Shown piece by piece: positions 42,978 to 52,700 of a stretch of DNA of 64,000 nt. Location of the stretch: the NCBI RefSeq assembly GCF_900168065.1, contig NZ_FUZZ01000007.1, forward strand, positions 62,001-126,000, in the 5' to 3' direction. The position numbers and the translations under genes were made by a program. The stretch is from Chitinophaga ginsengisegetis (GTDB lineage: Bacteria; Bacteroidota; Bacteroidia; Chitinophagales; Chitinophagaceae). Each line of letters opens with the position of its first letter. Position 1 is the stretch's first letter. Below the pieces are notes generated by a model. It had not been told where the DNA came from. It did not search any database and saw only the letters and a program-made list of their open reading frames with translations.

Positions 42978-44381
42978 TTATGCGAGGCCGGTTTCATAAT
43001 GCCGCTCCGGGATCTCTATATCCAGGAAGCCTTTTTTAATCAACCATTCCCTGAAGATTTGCTGCACATCATACTCCCCATGTACCAGGAAAAGTTTTTT
43101 CACATCTTTCGGATGCTGGCAGGCCAGCCACTGGCTCAGATCTTCATAGTCGCCATGCGCACTCATAGAACGGATCACGCCCACCGCCGCATTTACATGG
43201 AAACGGGTACCATAAATAGATACCTCTTTAGCGCCACGCATCAGCTTACCACCTAGTGATTGCGGCTCGCAATAACCAACAATAAGAATGGTATTACGGG
43301 CATTGTCGATGTTATTGGCAATATGATGCTTCACACGCCCGGCTTCTGCCATGCCCGATGCTGAGATAATCACGCAGGGCTCCTGGCGGAAATTCAGTGC
43401 TTTGGACTCGTCTACTGTTTTGATATAATGAAGACCGGGGAAGTCAAACGGATCATCGTCCTTTTTCAGGATATTAGCGACTTCGCTGTTAAATACTTCG
43501 GGATGCGCTTTGGTAACGGCAGTAGCTTCTGTGGAAAGTGGGCTGTCTACAAAAATGTCAACCCTCGGCAGTTTACCCGCCAGTTGCGCATTGTTCAATG
43601 CGTACAACAACTCCTGCGTGCGTCCTACACTGAAAGCAGGAATGATCAGCTTCCCTCTTTTTTCCATACAGGTTTCCCGGATATGACGCAGCAGTTCAGC
43701 ATCAGCAGGAGCGGCATCTGCGTGTAGCGTGCTGCCATAGGTTGATTCTATCAGGATATAATCTGCCTGTGGAAACACCTCCGGCGATTTCAGTATCGCA
43801 TCATTATAGCGGCCAATATCACCGCTGAAAGAGATCTGTTCTGTTTTACCATTTTCTGTAATACGCAGATGTACAGACGCGGCGCCTACAATATGTCCGG
43901 CGTCGGTGAACATCAGTTGTATATCCTTGTCAATGTGCGTCCAGGTATTATAACCAGTCGGCTTTAACCGGTCTATGGATAGTTTCGCATCATCTACACT
44001 ATATAGCGGCTCTACAAAAGGGAGTCCTTCTCTCGCCATTTTTTTATTGGTGAACTTCGCATCATCGCGTTGTATTTCGGCGGAGTCGAGCAACAGTATT
44101 TCCGCCAGATCGCGGGTAGCGGGTGTGCAGAAAATATCGCCCCGGTATCCAAGCTTCACGAGCCGCGGTATAAGGCCGGAGTGGTCGATATGTGCATGCG
44201 ACAGCACCATGTACGTTATTTCCTGCGGATCAAATCCGAAGTCCCTGTTAAGGGAATCTGTTTCATGACCCATGCCCTGGAACATGCCACAATCCAATAA
44301 AATCTTTTTGCCATTCTTAAGTGTGATCAGGTGTTTTGATCCGGTAACAGTGCGCGCAGCGCCATGAAATGCAATTTTCAT
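42978..44381 (-). CDS. Beta-CASP metallo-beta-lactamase-fold hydrolase (CPSF-like RNase family)
   Basis: The MBL core has L-S-H-A-H-I-D-H-S-G (about 62-71) and D-A-G-H-I-V-G-A-A-S. The beta-CASP insert has P-A-F-S-V-G-R-T-Q-E and S-T-Y-G. The RNA-specificity part at the C-terminus has S-A-H-G-D-Y-E-D-L and L-V-H-G-E-Y. The length of 467 aa fits RNA-cleaving relatives of CPSF-73. It is probably a zinc-dependent endoribonuclease in RNA turnover. It is the last gene of the minus-strand run that starts with the HD-PycTM gene. Confidence 0.9.
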   Translation of the reverse strand: MKIAFHGAARTVTGSKHLITLKNGKKILLDCGMFQGMGHETDSLNRDFGFDPQEITYMVLSHAHIDHSGLIPRLVKLGYRGDIFCTPATRDLAEILLLDSAEIQRDDAKFTNKKMAREGLPFVEPLYSVDDAKLSIDRLKPTGYNTWTHIDKDIQLMFTDAGHIVGAASVHLRITENGKTEQISFSGDIGRYNDAILKSPEVFPQADYILIESTYGSTLHADAAPADAELLRHIRETCMEKRGKLIIPAFSVGRTQELLYALNNAQLAGKLPRVDIFVDSPLSTEATAVTKAHPEVFNSEVANILKKDDDPFDFPGLHYIKTVDESKALNFRQEPCVIISASGMAEAGRVKHHIANNIDNARNTILIVGYCEPQSLGGKLMRGAKEVSIYGTRFHVNAAVGVIRSMSAHGDYEDLSQWLACQHPKDVKKLFLVHGEYDVQQIFREWLIKKGFLDIEIPERHYETGLA

Positions 44382-44414
44382 ATCAGATATTTAGAGTGAA
44401 CGGCGTTCACCATT

Positions 44415-44924
44415 TTACGATTTACATTTAAACGACCAGGTGATGGCGAAGGAGGCAATTAATATGCCGTCTTTATCCCGGCCTTCACTGCGGAGGGTAA
44501 CGGTTTCCGCGGAATTATCATTTAGCGCCCGTTCTATAGCGGCTCTCAGCAGCGGGAGTTCTGAACAGGTAAACGTGGTAACGCCGGTGGCTTTTTTTAC
44601 AAAAGTGGATTCCATGCCGGTAACGAGCATGGATACACGCCGTGGCGCGCTGCGTACATACATCATCGCCGGTAAACCGGTGCTGAGTTCAGCTGCCATC
44701 GCTAAACAGGCAAAGTAGGTAGACCGGAAAGGGTTTTGCGACAACCAGCGGAAAGGAACAGTGGTTACACAGGTATCGGCTTCCAGCGATTTTAACCGCA
44801 CTCCTGAAAGCCACGCTGCCGGCAGCTTCCAGAACAGGTAGGCCGAAAACTTAAACGGATGCTGTGCAAACTTCTGAAAAGATTGCACAGCATCCGTGTT
44901 GAAAGTGGTAATGCCGTTATCCAT
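44415..44924 (-). CDS. DUF4442 hotdog-fold protein (thioesterase-like)
   Basis: The 169 residues fit the DUF4442 hotdog pattern: L-P-A-A-W-L-S-G-V-R-L, then W-L-S-Q-N-P-F-R-S-T-Y-F-A-C-L-A-M-A-A-E-L, with S-T-G-L-P. Such proteins resemble acyl-CoA thioesterases, but activity is unproven. It starts 7 bp after the thioredoxin-like gene and is in the same operon as ppk1. Confidence 0.8.
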   Translation of the reverse strand: MDNGITTFNTDAVQSFQKFAQHPFKFSAYLFWKLPAAWLSGVRLKSLEADTCVTTVPFRWLSQNPFRSTYFACLAMAAELSTGLPAMMYVRSAPRRVSMLVTGMESTFVKKATGVTTFTCSELPLLRAAIERALNDNSAETVTLRSEGRDKDGILIASFAITWSFKCKS

Positions 44925-44931
44925 GACGATG

Positions 44932-45435
44932 TTATTCGTTGATATAATGGGAAGGCTGCAACGCAGCGGGTGACCATTGTTTCAGGAACTCCTGCACTTT
45001 CTTTTTATCATAGGAATCTGCCGATTCCAGCAAACCGGAATTCTGTGTATGCAGCCGGTTACCTTTCGCATCCAGTATTACCAGCACCGGGAAACCAAAA
45101 CGCTGCGGATAGCCCAGCTCTTTCAAAACAGGCAGGTTCTTGTTTTCCTTGCTGTAATTAAGATGATACACTACATAATTATCATTCAATGCTGCTTTCA
45201 GCTCGGCATCATCTTCTATAAATTTATACAGCCGCTTACACCAGATGCACCAGTTGCCGCCAATTTGCAGCAATACATGTTTCTGCTCCTTCGCTGCTTT
45301 TTGTTCTGCCGCCGCAATATCCGCCTTTGCATCGGCAGCAGGGTTATAAATATGTTCCAGGTCATGTGTTTGCGCCTGCGTGGCAGGAATTGCAAAAGCC
45401 ATACTCAATAACAACGTCCAAACAAACTTCTTCAT
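44932..45435 (-). CDS. Exported thioredoxin-fold protein (C-I-W-C)
   Basis: Signal peptide 1-21 (ends T-Q-A-Q). A thioredoxin-like domain follows with G-N-W-C-I-W-C-K-R (about 59-67), a redox Cys pair, and the cis-Pro in F-G-F-P-V-L-V-I-L-D. It should work in periplasmic disulfide reduction or exchange. The unusual C-I-W-C (instead of C-G-P-C) puts it in the thioredoxin_7/DsbD-gamma-like group. It lies 28 bp after ppk1 on the same strand. Confidence 0.88.
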   Translation of the reverse strand: MKKFVWTLLLSMAFAIPATQAQTHDLEHIYNPAADAKADIAAAEQKAAKEQKHVLLQIGGNWCIWCKRLYKFIEDDAELKAALNDNYVVYHLNYSKENKNLPVLKELGYPQRFGFPVLVILDAKGNRLHTQNSGLLESADSYDKKKVQEFLKQWSPAALQPSHYINE

Positions 45436-45463
45436 AAAAAAACTATTAATCAGGATATCTAAT

Positions 45464-47455
45464 TTACACTATATTTTGCACATACTGCTGGATGGCCAGC
45501 TGGGCTTTGGCAGGGTCCTGCAGCTGCAACCGGACAATATCTTTCAGCTGTTGCTGCAACGCAGGATCATACACCGGCACACATACTTCTATCCTGCGAT
45601 GGAGGTTACGGTTCATCCAATCTGCCGAACCCATATATACTTCTTCCTGGTTATTATTATGGAAGATGAATACCCGCGCATGTTCCAGGTACCGGTCTAC
45701 AATCCGTATGATGCGGATGTTTTTACTTTCCGCGATATCCGGCACCAGGCAATTGATGCTGCGCACAATCAGGTCTATCTGTACGCCTGCCTGGCTGGCT
45801 TCATACAGTTTACTGATCATCCCTCTTTCCTGCAGGTTATTTATTTTGATGATGATTCTGCCGGGCTTTCCTTCTTTTACGTGAACAATTTCCCGGTCTA
45901 TCAACCCGGTAAAACGTTCCGTCATGTTAAACTGTGCTACCAGCAAATGCTGGAACTGCAAAAACTGGTAACCCGCTGGTTGTTCCCTGCTTTGAAGGTA
46001 CAGGAACAGCAGTTCCATCTCCCGGGTAATATCCTTATGCCCGGTAAACAAAACATGATCGGTGTAAAAACGTGCAGTGCTTTCATTAAAATTACCGGTA
46101 GCAATGAGGCCGCAATAATCCCACTGGTAGCCGCGGTTACGCTTTACCAATGCAGTTTTGGCATGCACTTTCATACCAGGAATACTATAAATGAGTTTTA
46201 CGCCGGCATCCTTCATTTTCTTTGCCCAGCGGATATTATTGGCTTCATCAAACCGGGCTTTCAGTTCCACAAACACCGTTACCTTTTTCCCGTTCTTTGC
46301 TGCGCTGATCAGCGCCTGTGCAATCTGTGAGCCGGAAGCAATGCGGTACAGCGTTACATATATTTCGGCTACATCCGGATCTGCCGCGGCTTCATTAAAA
46401 AAGCGCAGGATATAATCGTAGCGCTGGTAGGGGAGATGTACCAGCAAATCCTGCTGTAACACCAGGTCCAGTAACCGGTCGGTAGCCACAATGGCCTTAT
46501 TTTCGGCGGGTATTACTTTGGGATAATCTACGTGTAGTAACCCTGCCGGCGCGGGGAGGTTGGCCAGGTCTTTCAGGTTATGATAACGTCCGCCCATTAC
46601 CTGCTCATCGTCCTGTACATCAAACTGGATGGCGAGGAAATGGAGCAGCGACCGGGAAATAGCGGCATCATACAGGAAGCGCGTAGGCACGCCCAACTCA
46701 CGTTTACGGATCAACGTTTCTACTTCTTCGAGGATGTCACCTTTCACTTCGTCCATGTCCATTTCCGCATTACGGGTAAGCTTCACGCTGTGGCAGCTTT
46801 CCACCGTATAGCCAGGGAAAAGATAAGAGAGATGCGCGCGGATAATATCATCGAGGAAAGCAATGTAATGAACGCCCTCCAGCGACGGCAGCTGCTGAAA
46901 ACGCGGCAGGTCGGCGGGGATATTCACAATTACAAATTCCTGGATGCTGGTATTATTTTCAGGCACCAGTGTTACTGCGAGGTACAGCTGGTTGTTTTCA
47001 AGAAATAGTTTTTTATGTTTTCCATTGAGCCATACCGGCTGTAAATAAGCCAGTACGGTAGTAAGGAAATAATATTTTGTAAAGGCAAGATGGGCAGGCT
47101 GCAGCGGCTGGTTATAATACAACTGTACGCCTTGTGTCCGCAGGTCAGGCAATACGCTGCCGGTGAAAATCTGTCCGTATTCCTGTTGCTGCCGGTTTAT
47201 TTCCTGCAACACCTGTTGTAACGTATCGCTGCTGATGGAGTCATTTTCCCCGGCTGCCGGATCATTTTCCAGCACCCGGTTAATGGTAAGTATGGCCGGC
47301 ATTCTCACCCGGAAAAACTCGTCGAGGTTGGAAGAGAAAATGGAAAGAAATTTAATCCTTTCGTATAGTGGTACCTGTTGGTCTGCCGCCATCAACAACA
47401 CCCGGTAATTAAAGGATAACCAGCTCAGATCGCGGTTATATAAAGGAACACCCAT
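45464..47455 (-). CDS. ppk1: Polyphosphate kinase 1
   Basis: PPK1 builds polyphosphate from ATP and can run backward. The protein has the N-terminal domain (N-R-D-L-S-W-L-S-F-N-Y-R-V-L), the head domain and two catalytic phospholipase-D-like halves. These have the autophosphorylated His431 in M-K-V-H-A-K and the second His619 in L-H-R-R-I-E-V. Y-Q-R-Y-D and I-A-S-G-S-Q-I are also as expected. Its 663 residues are slightly short of the typical 690. It follows the HD-PycTM gene by 6 bp, a very tight and likely functional coupling. Confidence 0.96.
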   Translation of the reverse strand: MGVPLYNRDLSWLSFNYRVLLMAADQQVPLYERIKFLSIFSSNLDEFFRVRMPAILTINRVLENDPAAGENDSISSDTLQQVLQEINRQQQEYGQIFTGSVLPDLRTQGVQLYYNQPLQPAHLAFTKYYFLTTVLAYLQPVWLNGKHKKLFLENNQLYLAVTLVPENNTSIQEFVIVNIPADLPRFQQLPSLEGVHYIAFLDDIIRAHLSYLFPGYTVESCHSVKLTRNAEMDMDEVKGDILEEVETLIRKRELGVPTRFLYDAAISRSLLHFLAIQFDVQDDEQVMGGRYHNLKDLANLPAPAGLLHVDYPKVIPAENKAIVATDRLLDLVLQQDLLVHLPYQRYDYILRFFNEAAADPDVAEIYVTLYRIASGSQIAQALISAAKNGKKVTVFVELKARFDEANNIRWAKKMKDAGVKLIYSIPGMKVHAKTALVKRNRGYQWDYCGLIATGNFNESTARFYTDHVLFTGHKDITREMELLFLYLQSREQPAGYQFLQFQHLLVAQFNMTERFTGLIDREIVHVKEGKPGRIIIKINNLQERGMISKLYEASQAGVQIDLIVRSINCLVPDIAESKNIRIIRIVDRYLEHARVFIFHNNNQEEVYMGSADWMNRNLHRRIEVCVPVYDPALQQQLKDIVRLQLQDPAKAQLAIQQYVQNIV

Positions 47456-47461
47456 GAATCA

Positions 47462-48724
47462 TTATGCTTTTACCGGGAAGAAAATTGCTGCAATCAGGAA
47501 AGCGAATACAGAAATAATAAGACCAAACATGAAAATATTATAGGAAATACGCAGCAGTTTGTATTTATGACCCAGTACTACGCCCAGGTAATAAATGTCT
47601 CTCGTCATGCTGCTGTACAGGAATTCAGAATCATCCATCATCTGCTTGATTCCCCACTGGTATTCTTCCAGGTGCATCTTATAAAAGTTACCAAAAAACA
47701 GGAGATTGGCATCTTTCTTTTCGATATCTGCTTTGGTGAAGGTACCGCTGGTTACATTCGGGCGGGTGGCCAGCACGGAGAAGATCACGGTGAGTACAGC
47801 CGTGAAAAGAAAAATGATGGAAGGAATCACCATGTTGGGATAATCTTCCAGTCGCCTTACCAGTACGCTCAATATCACGGAGATGATAATAGAATTCACC
47901 GAAATCATGATATGCGCTTTACTGTCGGCCATAGAGCTTAGCCTGATATGATTGGTGGAAGTGGTTCTGAACATGGTTTCCACGCCACGTTCGGATTTAC
48001 CTGACTTCTCTTTATCCTTGTCTTTTTTCTTTTTTTCAGTGAAGGTAGCCGGTGGGGTATCGGAAGTACCGGCGCCGGGAGTGGCGGTGATAGCGGTAAG
48101 ATTATCTTCCGCAGCTTCTTTTGTTTTTTTCTCCAGCTTCTTTTTCAGCTTTTCCAGGTTCTCTTCTTTCTGTTGTTTAAACAGGGTCTGCGCGTAGTCG
48201 GTCCAGTAGTGATGCTCCGTTAAAAAGGTGATATTGGTATTCAGCCATTTCACGGCGGGAATATCCTTTTGGTAGGTCAGCTCCATTTCGTGCCGGAGCA
48301 GCTTGTTCCGGTCGGAGTACTCTTTGGATCCCAGGTGTGAAAGATCGGCGTCACAAACAATCTGTTCTACCAGGTTGTGGGGCGACTGGGGCATTTTGGT
48401 AGCCAGGATGGCGCCTTGCACCATCGACTGAACATTTTCCGGCGCCTGTTGTTGCTGTAAGAATTGCAGGGCCTCTTTGGCGCCGTTTTCTTCGTGGGCA
48501 CTGCCTTCGCCCAGCAGGTACCCGGCATCATGAAACCAGGCAGCTACGTATACTGCCGCTAATTCGTCGTCCTGAAGGCGGTAATGGGCCGCAATTTGTC
48601 CGGCAGCCTGTACTACCTGTTGCGTATGTACGAGATTATGATAAACCAGGTTAGGGCGCGGGTGTTGCTGATACTGGGCTATAACATAGTCCCGGGCTGC
48701 ATCTATAATAGCATTCTTTTGCAT
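47462..48724 (-). CDS. HD phosphohydrolase fused to a Pycsar-effector-type (PycTM/DUF5706) membrane domain
   Basis: The N-terminal HD domain (1-180) has the metal-binding set H33, H65-D66 (A-W-F-H-D-A-G-Y) and D125 or D127 (C-D-A-D-L-S-H). A Lys/Glu-rich, low-complexity linker (about 183-250) follows. The C-terminal domain (255-420) has S-M-A-D-S-K-A-H-I-M-I-S-V-N-S-I-I-I-S, two paired membrane helices (271-289 and 298-319) and a third at about 393-418, the pattern I know from PycTM effectors of the Pycsar cyclic-nucleotide defence system. No pyrimidine cyclase gene is adjacent. It heads a minus-strand operon with ppk1 6 bp away. A nucleotide-signal sensor or hydrolase linked to polyphosphate is the favoured inference. 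Confidence 0.8.
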   Translation of the reverse strand: MQKNAIIDAARDYVIAQYQQHPRPNLVYHNLVHTQQVVQAAGQIAAHYRLQDDELAAVYVAAWFHDAGYLLGEGSAHEENGAKEALQFLQQQQAPENVQSMVQGAILATKMPQSPHNLVEQIVCDADLSHLGSKEYSDRNKLLRHEMELTYQKDIPAVKWLNTNITFLTEHHYWTDYAQTLFKQQKEENLEKLKKKLEKKTKEAAEDNLTAITATPGAGTSDTPPATFTEKKKKDKDKEKSGKSERGVETMFRTTSTNHIRLSSMADSKAHIMISVNSIIISVILSVLVRRLEDYPNMVIPSIIFLFTAVLTVIFSVLATRPNVTSGTFTKADIEKKDANLLFFGNFYKMHLEEYQWGIKQMMDDSEFLYSSMTRDIYYLGVVLGHKYKLLRISYNIFMFGLIISVFAFLIAAIFFPVKA

Positions 48725-48886
48725 AAGGAAGACGAAAATTAAGATAAGGAACTGCGAAATACGTTGTATACTTTATACATTTTATTGTACTAATAACGGT
48801 ATGTTCGTTACTTCGCGTATTACAAATCGCAAATTGAACCTAAGTTACTGCATTTTTGAGTTAAATTTATGCTATAAAGTTACACT

Positions 48887-49735
48887 ATGGATGTCCGGAT
48901 CGGGTTAATATTTCTCCTTTTCCTCTTGTCATGTAATATGAGCGACAGGGAACAAAAAGTATACGCCTCCCCACGTGGTTACGATTTAAAAGAGCCGGTA
49001 CGCTACCGGGTCAGGGAGTCTATGCAGGAAATTTCAGGCATGGAATTGTTTCCTGATGAACACAAAATTATGGCCATTAATGATGAGGAAGGCCACATCT
49101 ACCAGCTGGATGTATTGGCAAAGGAACCTTACCCGCACTTTAAATTTGCAAAAAACGGAGATTATGAAGACATCTGCCACACAGATAGCGGCTGGTTTGT
49201 ATTGAAAAGCAATGGCTCCCTGTTTGAAGTCCACGGCCTGTTCACCGACAGCGTTTACAGCGATCATCACAAAATGCCAAAAACGGGAAAGAAGGAATTT
49301 GAAACCACTTACTACGATTCTGCCCGTAACAGTATTGTGATGATCTGTAAGAATTGTGAAGATGATAAACGCCTCGGCGTTACCAGCGCCTACCGCTTCG
49401 ATCTGGCCACCAGGACATTTGATACCACGGCCATTTATAAGTTCAATAACCAGGAAATTGCGCGCCTGGCCGGTTCAGATATGCGGTTCTTCAAACCTTC
49501 CGCAGCAGCCATTCATCCCATCGAAAAGCGATTGTACATCATCGCCTCGGTGAATGGATTGCTCGTGATCTCCGACCTGCAGGGCCACGTACAGGAAGCC
49601 TACAACCTGAAACACCGCCTGTTCCTTCAGCCGGAAGGACTGGCATTTGCACCCAACGGCGATATGTATATTTCTAATGAAGGCGGATACGACGGTACTG
49701 CCAATATTCTTAAATTTACCTACAAGTCCAAATGA
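48887..49735 (+). CDS. SdiA-regulated-type beta-propeller lipoprotein
   Basis: A lipoprotein signal with Cys16 in L-F-L-L-S-C. The 282-residue body has propeller-like repeats: E-I-S-G-M-E-L-F-P, M-A-I-N-D-E-E-G-H-I-Y-Q-L-D, then L-Q-P-E-G-L-A-F-A-P-N-G-D-M-Y-I-S-N-E-G. This matches the SdiA-regulated (YjiK-like) group, of unknown activity. Its last 4 bp overlap the start of the giant phosphoesterase gene (ATGA), so the two are translated together and probably act together in the envelope. Confidence 0.8.
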   Translation: MDVRIGLIFLLFLLSCNMSDREQKVYASPRGYDLKEPVRYRVRESMQEISGMELFPDEHKIMAINDEEGHIYQLDVLAKEPYPHFKFAKNGDYEDICHTDSGWFVLKSNGSLFEVHGLFTDSVYSDHHKMPKTGKKEFETTYYDSARNSIVMICKNCEDDKRLGVTSAYRFDLATRTFDTTAIYKFNNQEIARLAGSDMRFFKPSAAAIHPIEKRLYIIASVNGLLVISDLQGHVQEAYNLKHRLFLQPEGLAFAPNGDMYISNEGGYDGTANILKFTYKSK

Positions 49736-52700
49736 TCAGATCAGCCATCATCTATATTGCCCTATTAATTGTTACATGTACTGCCGCCTATGCCCAGTCG
49801 CCGCAGGTCGTGAAACGTGTGATCCTTATCGGCGATGCCGGGGAACTGCACGACAACGGCAAAAATCCCGTAGTGGATGCCGTACGTAATACCTTCGATC
49901 TCCAGGATAGCCGGAATACTATCCTCTTCCTGGGCGATAACGTATATCCGCACGGGTTACCCGATTCCTCCAGTAACAAATTCCAGGTGGCCAAAGAAAT
50001 CATCGACTACCAGATCAACCTGGTACGTGGTACCAAAGCCCAGGGATATATCATTCCTGGTAACCACGACTGGGACAAAAGTAAACCCGATGGATGGGAT
50101 ATTATCCGCAACCAGCAACGGTATGTGGATTCTCAACACCTCGATAACGTTCAGTTTGAACCAAAAGAAGGTTGCCCCGGCCCCATAGAAGTAAAGATCT
50201 CCGATAATATCACCCTCATCATTATGGATAGCGAATGGTGGGTGTTTCCTTATCAGAAGCCGGGAATAGAATCTTCCTGCGATTGTAAAGACAATGACGA
50301 GATCCTTACCAGGCTGTCGGAAATAGTAGCCACCAACCGCAACAAGCTGATCATATTTGCTACCCATCATCCCTTCCGTAGCTACGGCATTCACGGAGGA
50401 TATTATACCATCAAGCAACATATTTTCCCGTTAACAGACCTGCGCCCGGCGCTGTATGTGCCTTTGCCGGTGATAGGCTCTATCTATCCCATTGCCCGTG
50501 GCGTTTTTGGTACCCTGGAAGACATTCCCAATCCGAAGTATCAGCAGATGATCAAAGGAGTGGAAGCAGCCCTGAAACCTCATGGCCCGGTGGTGTTTGT
50601 GTCTGGTCACGATCACACCCTCCAGCTCATAAAAGATCAGCAGAATGCCTACGTGGTAAGTGGCAGCGGCGCAAAAAATAACCGCGTAAAGAAAGGACCG
50701 AAATCGCTGTTCGCCAGTACAGATAACGGTTTTAGCGCCATCGAATTAATGTCCGACAGCACCGTACGCGTACAGTATTATGTTGCAGACAACGGCACAC
50801 AACCCGTTTTCAGCAATAACCTGTTCCGCCTGCAGGACATTCCGCAACAGTCGCTCGCCTACACGCCGCCGGCATCACTGCCGCCATTTATCAGGGTAGC
50901 TGCGGATACACAGTATGTACATGTCTCCAATTTTCATAAAAAGTTGTTGGGAGAAAATTACCGGCAGGTATGGGCCACCCCGCTCAACTTCCCGGTACTG
51001 GACCTCAAAACTGCCAAAGGCGGCCTGAAGATCCTGCAACGCGGCGGTGGAAAACAAACACACTCACTCCGCCTGGAAGACAGCACCGGCACCGAATGGG
51101 CTATGCGCTCCCTGAAAAAGTTCCCGCTGGCAGCTATTCCTGAACTGCTCCGCGAAACCATTGCCCGCGAAGTAGTACAGGACCAGATCTCCGCCGCCAA
51201 CCCTTATGCCCCGCTGGCAGTAAGCGTATTGGCCGAAGCCGCCGGCGTGCCGCACACCAATCCCACTTTTGTATACCTGCCAGCCGATAGCTCGCTCGGC
51301 ATCTATGCAAACGACTATGGGAACGAAGTATTCCTTTTTGAAGAAAGAGAACCCGCTACCGGCAGCAACAATAAAACTTACAATACGCCAAAAGTACTGG
51401 CAAAGATCTGGGGAGATAATGATGAGCATATCGACCAGAAATCTGTACTCCGCGCCCGCATCTTCGATATGTACATCATGGACTTTGATCGTCATGACGA
51501 CCAGTGGCGCTGGTATAAGGAAAAACATAAAGGAGAGGAATACTATTACCCGGTTCCCCGCGACCGCGACCAGGCGTTTTTCCTGAACGGAGGATTTATT
51601 CCTCGCCTGGCTGCCCGCCCCTGGTTTATGCCGGCCATACAGGGCTTCCGGAAAGATATCCCCGATATCAACGGCTTTAACTTCAGCACCCGTTACTTCG
51701 ATCGCTCCTTCCTCAATGAAATGAATGAAGAGGATTGGAAGAAACAAACAGATAAGCTTTTAAAGAAGATGACCGACAGTGTGATCACTGCTGCTGTAAA
51801 CGCTTTTCCCGATACTATCCGGTCGCTGGTAGGCCCTATGATGATCGATAAATTATCTGCCCGCCGCAACATCCTGGAGAAGAACACACTCAAATACTAC
51901 CGCTTCCTCGCCAAAGGCGTTGATGTGCCGGCCACTGAAAAGAATGAACTCATCTCGGTAGAAAAACAACCTGGTGGTAAAGTAGCCCTCGATATATTTA
52001 AGATCAGCAAGAAAGGAGTCGTTCAGCAAAACATCTACTCCCGCACTTTTGATCCTTCCGTAACCAAAGAAGTAAATGTATATGGCATGGGTGGTAATGA
52101 TCGCTTTGTAATAAAAGGCGATAACGCAACTCCCATACGCATACGCCTCGTTGGCGGCAAGGACGCCGATTCCTATATCGACAGCACCACTGCGCGGGCT
52201 GGCAAACGGGTACGCATATACGACCAGAGAACCGGCAAAGATACTTTCGCCCTCACCGGCAATGAACAACGCCGTCTGTCCAACGATCCGGCGAATATCA
52301 AATATAACCGCAGCGCCTTCCAGTATGAAAAAACAATGCCGCTACTGGCCGGCGGCTACAATCGTGACGATGGTTTGCTGCTCGGTTTAGGCTTGTCCGT
52401 TACCCGCCACGCGTGGCGCCGGGAGCCGTTCTCCACCAAACACCTGTTCACCGCTACGCATGCACTGGCCACCCGTGCCTGGAACTTCCGCTATGAAGGA
52501 GAATACACCGATGTAATCGGGAAAACAGACCTGCTGCTGTTTGCCAGAGCAAAAGCGCCCAACAATACCATCAACTTCTTCGGATATGGAAATGAAACTA
52601 TATTCGATAAGTCCGGTAATAAAACCATTTCTTACTATCGTGCACGGTATAATTTTTATACTGCAGAAGCATTGTTGCGCACCAGCATAGGAAATCATAT

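Noticed and set aside
45380..46330. A 316-codon open frame on the plus strand opposite ppk1
   Set aside because: It overlaps the catalytic half of ppk1, has no domain or signal and an unlikely composition; an antisense artefact.
47462..48724. A complete Pycsar defence system
   Set aside because: No pyrimidine cyclase gene is adjacent in either direction; only the effector-like membrane domain is present, fused to an HD domain, in what seems to be a ppk1 operon.
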